This document shows positions 7,341-9,854 of a stretch of DNA of 9,854 bases, one piece after another. Every line of letters begins with the position of its first letter. Within the stretch, counting starts at the first letter, position 1. Position numbers and translations under genes: made by a program. The DNA is from Spirochaetales bacterium (GTDB lineage: Bacteria > Spirochaetota > Spirochaetia > SPDA01), in contig SPDA01000035.1 in NCBI GenBank assembly GCA_004525155.1, forward strand, positions 1 to 9,854. The letters are read 5' to 3'. The notes below the pieces were generated by a model. That model searched no databases. It was not told the origin of the DNA and saw only the letters and a list, made by a program, of their open reading frames with translations.

Positions 7341-7670
7341 ATGAAAGAAGTAAAGTTTGAAGGGAAAATTAAACTCCGCAAGGATGACCAGGTGGAAGTA
7401 ATCGCCGGAAAAGATAAGGGAAAAACCGGCAAGATACTTAAAGTCGACAGGACTAAGGGCCGCGTACTTGTTCAGGGTCTCAACATGGTTAAAAAAGCCA
7501 GAAAGGCCAAGAAGCAGGACGAGAAAAGCGGAATTATAGAAATTGAATCGGCTGTGCACGTATCGAACATCATGATTATATGCAGGAAATGCGGGCCGAC
7601 AAGAATCGGCTACAAGCTGGTGAATGAATCGAAAACCAGAATCTGCAGGAAATGTGGAGAAGCGCTGTAA
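7341..7670 (+). CDS. rplX: 50S ribosomal protein L24 with a C-terminal four-cysteine motif
   Basis: L24 is one of the two assembly initiator proteins of the 50S subunit. The 109 residues include the KOW core, [20 protein letters not shown] (11-30) and [18 protein letters not shown]. The C-terminal part has paired cysteines, CRKC (81-84) and CRKC (102-105), spaced like a zinc ribbon; E. coli L24 lacks them, but many bacteria keep them. I chose ATG 7341 because AGGAGG (7329-7334), overlapping the rplN stop, is six bases upstream. An in-frame ATG inside rplN at 7302 would add 13 unrelated residues. The TAA stop shares a base with the rplE start. Confidence 0.97.
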   Translation: MKEVKFEGKIKLRKDDQVEVIAGKDKGKTGKILKVDRTKGRVLVQGLNMVKKARKAKKQDEKSGIIEIESAVHVSNIMIICRKCGPTRIGYKLVNESKTRICRKCGEAL

Positions 7671-8221
7671 TGGAAAAGTATGTTCCTAACATGAAGAAAA
7701 AGTACGATCAGGTCTCGAAGGAACTTGTCGGTGAATTCGGCTACACCTCCACAATGCAGATACCGCGGATTGATAAAGTTATTGTCAGCATGGGAGTCGG
7801 CGAGGCTATACAGAACAAGAAACTGCTGGACTCCGCCGTAAAAGAACTTTCGCAGATTACGGGACAGAGAGCGCTTAAAACCAAGGCCCGGAAGTCGATA
7901 TCCAATTTCAAGCTGCGCGAGGGCATGGAAATCGGTGCTAAAGTAACCCTTCACGGAAATCATATGTGGGAATTTCTCGACAGGTTCATGAATGTGGCGC
8001 TGGCCAGGGTCAAGGACTTCCGGGGAGTCAACCCGAATGCATTTGATGGACACGGCAACTATTCCGTCGGAATTACCGAACAGATAATTTTTCCTGAAAT
8101 TGATTATGATAAAATCGAAAAAATCAGCGGTTTAAATGTCGCGATAGTGACTACCGCGAAAACCGATAAAGAGGCAAAAAGCCTTCTTGAAAAAATGGGC
8201 ATGCCCTTTAGAAAGTCATAA
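7670..8221 (+). CDS. rplE: 50S ribosomal protein L5
   Basis: L5 binds 5S rRNA with L18 in the central protuberance and touches P-site tRNA. The product has 183 residues, close to the usual 179-180. Conserved parts are [18 protein letters not shown] (29-46), the basic stretch [16 protein letters not shown] (70-85), [20 protein letters not shown] (116-135), [17 protein letters not shown] and the end KMGMPFRKS. The start is the ATG in TAATG, overlapping the rplX stop, with GGAGAAG (7656-7662) seven bases upstream. An earlier in-frame ATG at 7652 lies inside rplX and adds six unrelated residues. Confidence 0.97.
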   Translation: MEKYVPNMKKKYDQVSKELVGEFGYTSTMQIPRIDKVIVSMGVGEAIQNKKLLDSAVKELSQITGQRALKTKARKSISNFKLREGMEIGAKVTLHGNHMWEFLDRFMNVALARVKDFRGVNPNAFDGHGNYSVGITEQIIFPEIDYDKIEKISGLNVAIVTTAKTDKEAKSLLEKMGMPFRKS

Positions 8222-8233
8222 AGAGAGGTATAG

Positions 8234-8419
8234 ATGGCAAGAAAAGCGATGGTCGTAAAGGCTTCCCGCAAGCCGAAGTTCAAAACGAGACAAGTAAACA
8301 GGTGCCGTCTGTGCGGAAGGCCCCGGGGATATATGAGAAAATTCCAGATGTGTAGAATTTGTTTCCGGAATTTAGCTAGCGAAGGGCTTATACCCGGCGT
8401 TACAAAATCAAGCTGGTAG
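8234..8419 (+). CDS. rpsN: 30S ribosomal protein S14, short zinc-binding type
   Basis: S14 sits in the 30S head with S3 and S10. The 61 residues are the short form, unlike the roughly 100-residue zinc-free form of E. coli. The zinc site is complete: Cys24 and Cys27 (CRLC) with Cys40 and Cys43 (CRIC). The usual [18 protein letters not shown] run and the C-terminal [10 protein letters not shown] are present, as in the family. AGAGG (8224-8228) lies five bases upstream of the ATG. Needing zinc, this form is often backed up elsewhere in genomes by a zinc-free paralogue; none is in this window. Confidence 0.97.
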   Translation: MARKAMVVKASRKPKFKTRQVNRCRLCGRPRGYMRKFQMCRICFRNLASEGLIPGVTKSSW

Positions 8420-8429
8420 GGAGAAGAAC

Positions 8430-8828
8430 ATGGCGGTTAGTGATCCTATTGCTGATATGCTAACAAAAATCAGAAATGCAAGTACTGCTAAATTCGAGAA
8501 AGTAGATATTTCGGCATCGAAATTAAAAATGGAAGTCGTCAAAATATTGAAAAACGAAGGGTACATCAAGAATTACAAGAAGGTTGCCCAGGAAAGTTTT
8601 AATTTCATCAGGATATTTCTGAAATACGATGAGAAGATGAAACCCATTATTCATGGTATTACAAGGGTATCCACGCCGGGCAGGCGCATGTATACGGGTT
8701 ACCGGACCATGCCAAGAATTTTGAACGGATACGGTACGCTTATCGTATCCACGTCCGCCGGCATCCTTACGGCCAAGAAAGCCGTGGAGACCAAGGTCGG
8801 CGGAGAAATCATCTGCTCTGTCTGGTAG
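8430..8828 (+). CDS. rpsH: 30S ribosomal protein S8
   Basis: S8 binds the central domain of 16S rRNA early in assembly; in E. coli it represses the spc operon by binding mRNA at the rplE start. The 132 residues match the family. It begins [15 protein letters not shown] (3-17). Later come [15 protein letters not shown] (77-91) and the signature [14 protein letters not shown] (105-118), ending [17 protein letters not shown] (8418-8423), overlapping the rpsN stop, is six bases before the ATG. The first third looks richer in A and T than neighbouring genes, but the protein is normal. I did not identify an S8 target site in the mRNA. Confidence 0.98.
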   Translation: MAVSDPIADMLTKIRNASTAKFEKVDISASKLKMEVVKILKNEGYIKNYKKVAQESFNFIRIFLKYDEKMKPIIHGITRVSTPGRRMYTGYRTMPRILNGYGTLIVSTSAGILTAKKAVETKVGGEIICSVW

Positions 8829-8847
8829 AAGAGGGGGAAAGACACTC

Positions 8848-9387
8848 ATGTCGCGGATTGGAAAATTGCCGGTTGAAATACCCTCCGGCACCAAGGTAGA
8901 AGTAAAAGGCAGTACGATAACGGTACAGGGCCCTAAAGGCACGCTGTCGCAGACGGTGAGGCCGGAAGTGGTCGTTATAATTGAACAGAACCAGGCACTG
9001 TTAACAAGAAAAAACGAGTCCAAGTATGCGAAATCGCTTCATGGACTCTATCGGAACCTGCTTCAAAACATGGTTACCGGTGTTTCTAAGGGTTTTTCTA
9101 AAACTCTTATCATTAATGGCGTCGGTTACAGGGCGGAATTACAGGGAAACAGCCTGGTAATGAACCTGGGTTACTCGACACCGGTGGAATTTTTTATTCC
9201 AGAAGGGTTGACCGCACTGTGTGAAACAAACAACAAGGTGACCGTTTCCGGTATCGACAAGCAGCGGGTCGGTCAGATGTGCGCGGAAATACGCTCCCTG
9301 CGGCCGCCGGAGCCCTACAAAGGCAAAGGAATCAGGTATGAGACGGAGACTATCCGCAGGAAAGTCGGCAAGACAGGTGTTAAATAG
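8848..9387 (+). CDS. rplF: 50S ribosomal protein L6
   Basis: L6 lies near the factor-binding site at the base of the L7/L12 stalk. The 179 residues match the family and show the two related halves: SRIGKLPVEIPSGTKVEV (2-19) with TVQGPKGTLS (25-34), then GVSKGFSKTLIINGVGYRA (78-96) and VTVSGIDKQRVGQMCAEIR (131-149). The signature PEPYKGKGIRY is at 154-164. GAGGGGGA (8831-8838) is nine bases from the ATG, a slightly long spacing. The gap from rpsH is 19 bases. Confidence 0.98.
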   Translation: MSRIGKLPVEIPSGTKVEVKGSTITVQGPKGTLSQTVRPEVVVIIEQNQALLTRKNESKYAKSLHGLYRNLLQNMVTGVSKGFSKTLIINGVGYRAELQGNSLVMNLGYSTPVEFFIPEGLTALCETNNKVTVSGIDKQRVGQMCAEIRSLRPPEPYKGKGIRYETETIRRKVGKTGVK

Positions 9388-9396
9388 GGTGGCAGC

Positions 9397-9756
9397 ATGA
9401 AAAAACTGATAGAAAAACGCGAAAGAAGAATACGCAGGAAAAGGCATATCAGAAAAGTCGTATCCGGCACTGCGGAGAAGCCCCGAATGAGTGTATTCAG
9501 AAGCAATGCCCATATTTATATCCAGGTTATCGACGACGTAAAAGGCGAGACTATCGCGGCGGTAAATACCGTGCAGAAGGAAAACCGTTCGATGAAGCCC
9601 ACAGCGGCAACCGCGAAAAACCTCGGTAAGCAGGTCGGCGAGCTGCTCAAGGGAAAATCGGTAAACCAGGTCGTTTTCGACAGAAACGGTTTTCTGTATC
9701 ACGGCGTTATAAAAGCCATAGCGGACGGGGCACGTGAAGCCGGCTTACAATTTTAG
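9397..9756 (+). CDS. rplR: 50S ribosomal protein L18
   Basis: L18 binds 5S rRNA together with L5 and attaches it to the 50S subunit. The 119 residues are typical. The basic N terminus (EKRERRIRRKRHIRK, 6-20) leads to SGTAEKPRMSVFRSNAHIYI (23-42), the IDDVKGETIAAVNT strand (45-58), AKNLGKQVGELL, and the C-terminal FDRNGFLYHGVIKAIADGAR (94-113) and EAGLQF. AGGGTGG (9386-9392), overlapping the rplF stop, lies four bases before the ATG. It follows rplF in the standard spc order. Confidence 0.98.
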   Translation: MKKLIEKRERRIRRKRHIRKVVSGTAEKPRMSVFRSNAHIYIQVIDDVKGETIAAVNTVQKENRSMKPTAATAKNLGKQVGELLKGKSVNQVVFDRNGFLYHGVIKAIADGAREAGLQF

Positions 9757-9762
9757 GGGGTA

Positions 9763-9854
9763 ATGGTGGAACAGGATCGCGATCAAGATTACATGGAGAA
9801 ACTCATAAGGCTTAACAGGTGCGCCAAGGTCGTTAAAGGCGGAAGAAGGTTCTC
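9763..9854 (+). CDS. rpsE: 30S ribosomal protein S5, 5' end only
   Basis: S5 acts in decoding accuracy and mRNA unwinding on the 30S subunit. Only the first 30 codons lie in the window, ending in RCAKVVKGGRRFS, which matches the start of the S5 double-stranded-RNA-binding domain (usual form RVAKVVKGGRRFSF). Its place after rplR also fits. The exact start is unclear. ATG 9763 is only two bases from the GGGGG run (9756-9760), while the next codon, GTG 9766, has a better spacing of five. A downstream in-frame ATG (9793) leaves a shorter N terminus. The variable leader before the domain gives no help. Confidence 0.93.
   Translation, partial: MVEQDRDQDYMEKLIRLNRCAKVVKGGRRF

Noticed and set aside
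9139..9702. A 187-codon antisense reading frame across rplF and rplR.
   Set aside because: It spans two confirmed genes and their junction, with no protein-like motifs. Treated as a shadow.

Overview
The window is a bacterial translation gene cluster, read entirely on the + strand. It holds the 3' end of rpsG (S7), then tuf (EF-Tu), then the S10 and spc ribosomal protein genes as one compact run: rpsJ, rplC, rplD, rplW, rplB, rpsS, rplV, rpsC, rplP, rpmC, rpsQ, rplN, rplX, rplE, rpsN, rpsH, rplF, rplR, and the first 30 codons of rpsE, cut by the window edge. All are core parts of the ribosome or its elongation factor. I found no mobile element, CRISPR array, tRNA or rRNA, and no undescribed system.

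Organism: EF-Tu looks most like that of spirochaetes related to Treponema. It has the run [15 protein letters not shown], a tyrosine-cysteine-alanine-lysine-lysine stretch after the P-loop, and [15 protein letters not shown] near the C terminus. The head of the cluster fits: tuf sits directly before rpsJ and fusA is not between rpsG and tuf, which as I recall is the Treponema arrangement for tuf-S10. S14 is the short zinc-binding form and L24 has a C-terminal zinc-ribbon-like four-cysteine motif. The genus cannot be named from this window.

Layout: 1-259 is the tail of rpsG, with an apparent one-base deletion near 141 that breaks its frame. 260-627 is the only long non-coding stretch. It carries two terminator-like hairpins (340-364 and 412-438), a possible promoter (478-504), a leader inverted repeat (486-519) and a strong ribosome-binding site for tuf, so a new transcription unit probably starts here. 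628-1818 is tuf. 1819-1878 holds a very stable hairpin just before the rpsJ ribosome-binding site, the best candidate for a regulatory element in the window. From 1879 to the end the genes are separated by at most 38 bases, several overlap or nearly touch, and no internal terminator is visible. The S10 and spc blocks therefore look like one operon.

The points most worth a second look are the rpsG frameshift, the tuf-rpsJ hairpin, the fusA-less rpsG-tuf junction with stacked terminators, and the cluster of non-ATG starts (rpsS GTG, rpsC TTG, rpsQ GTG).
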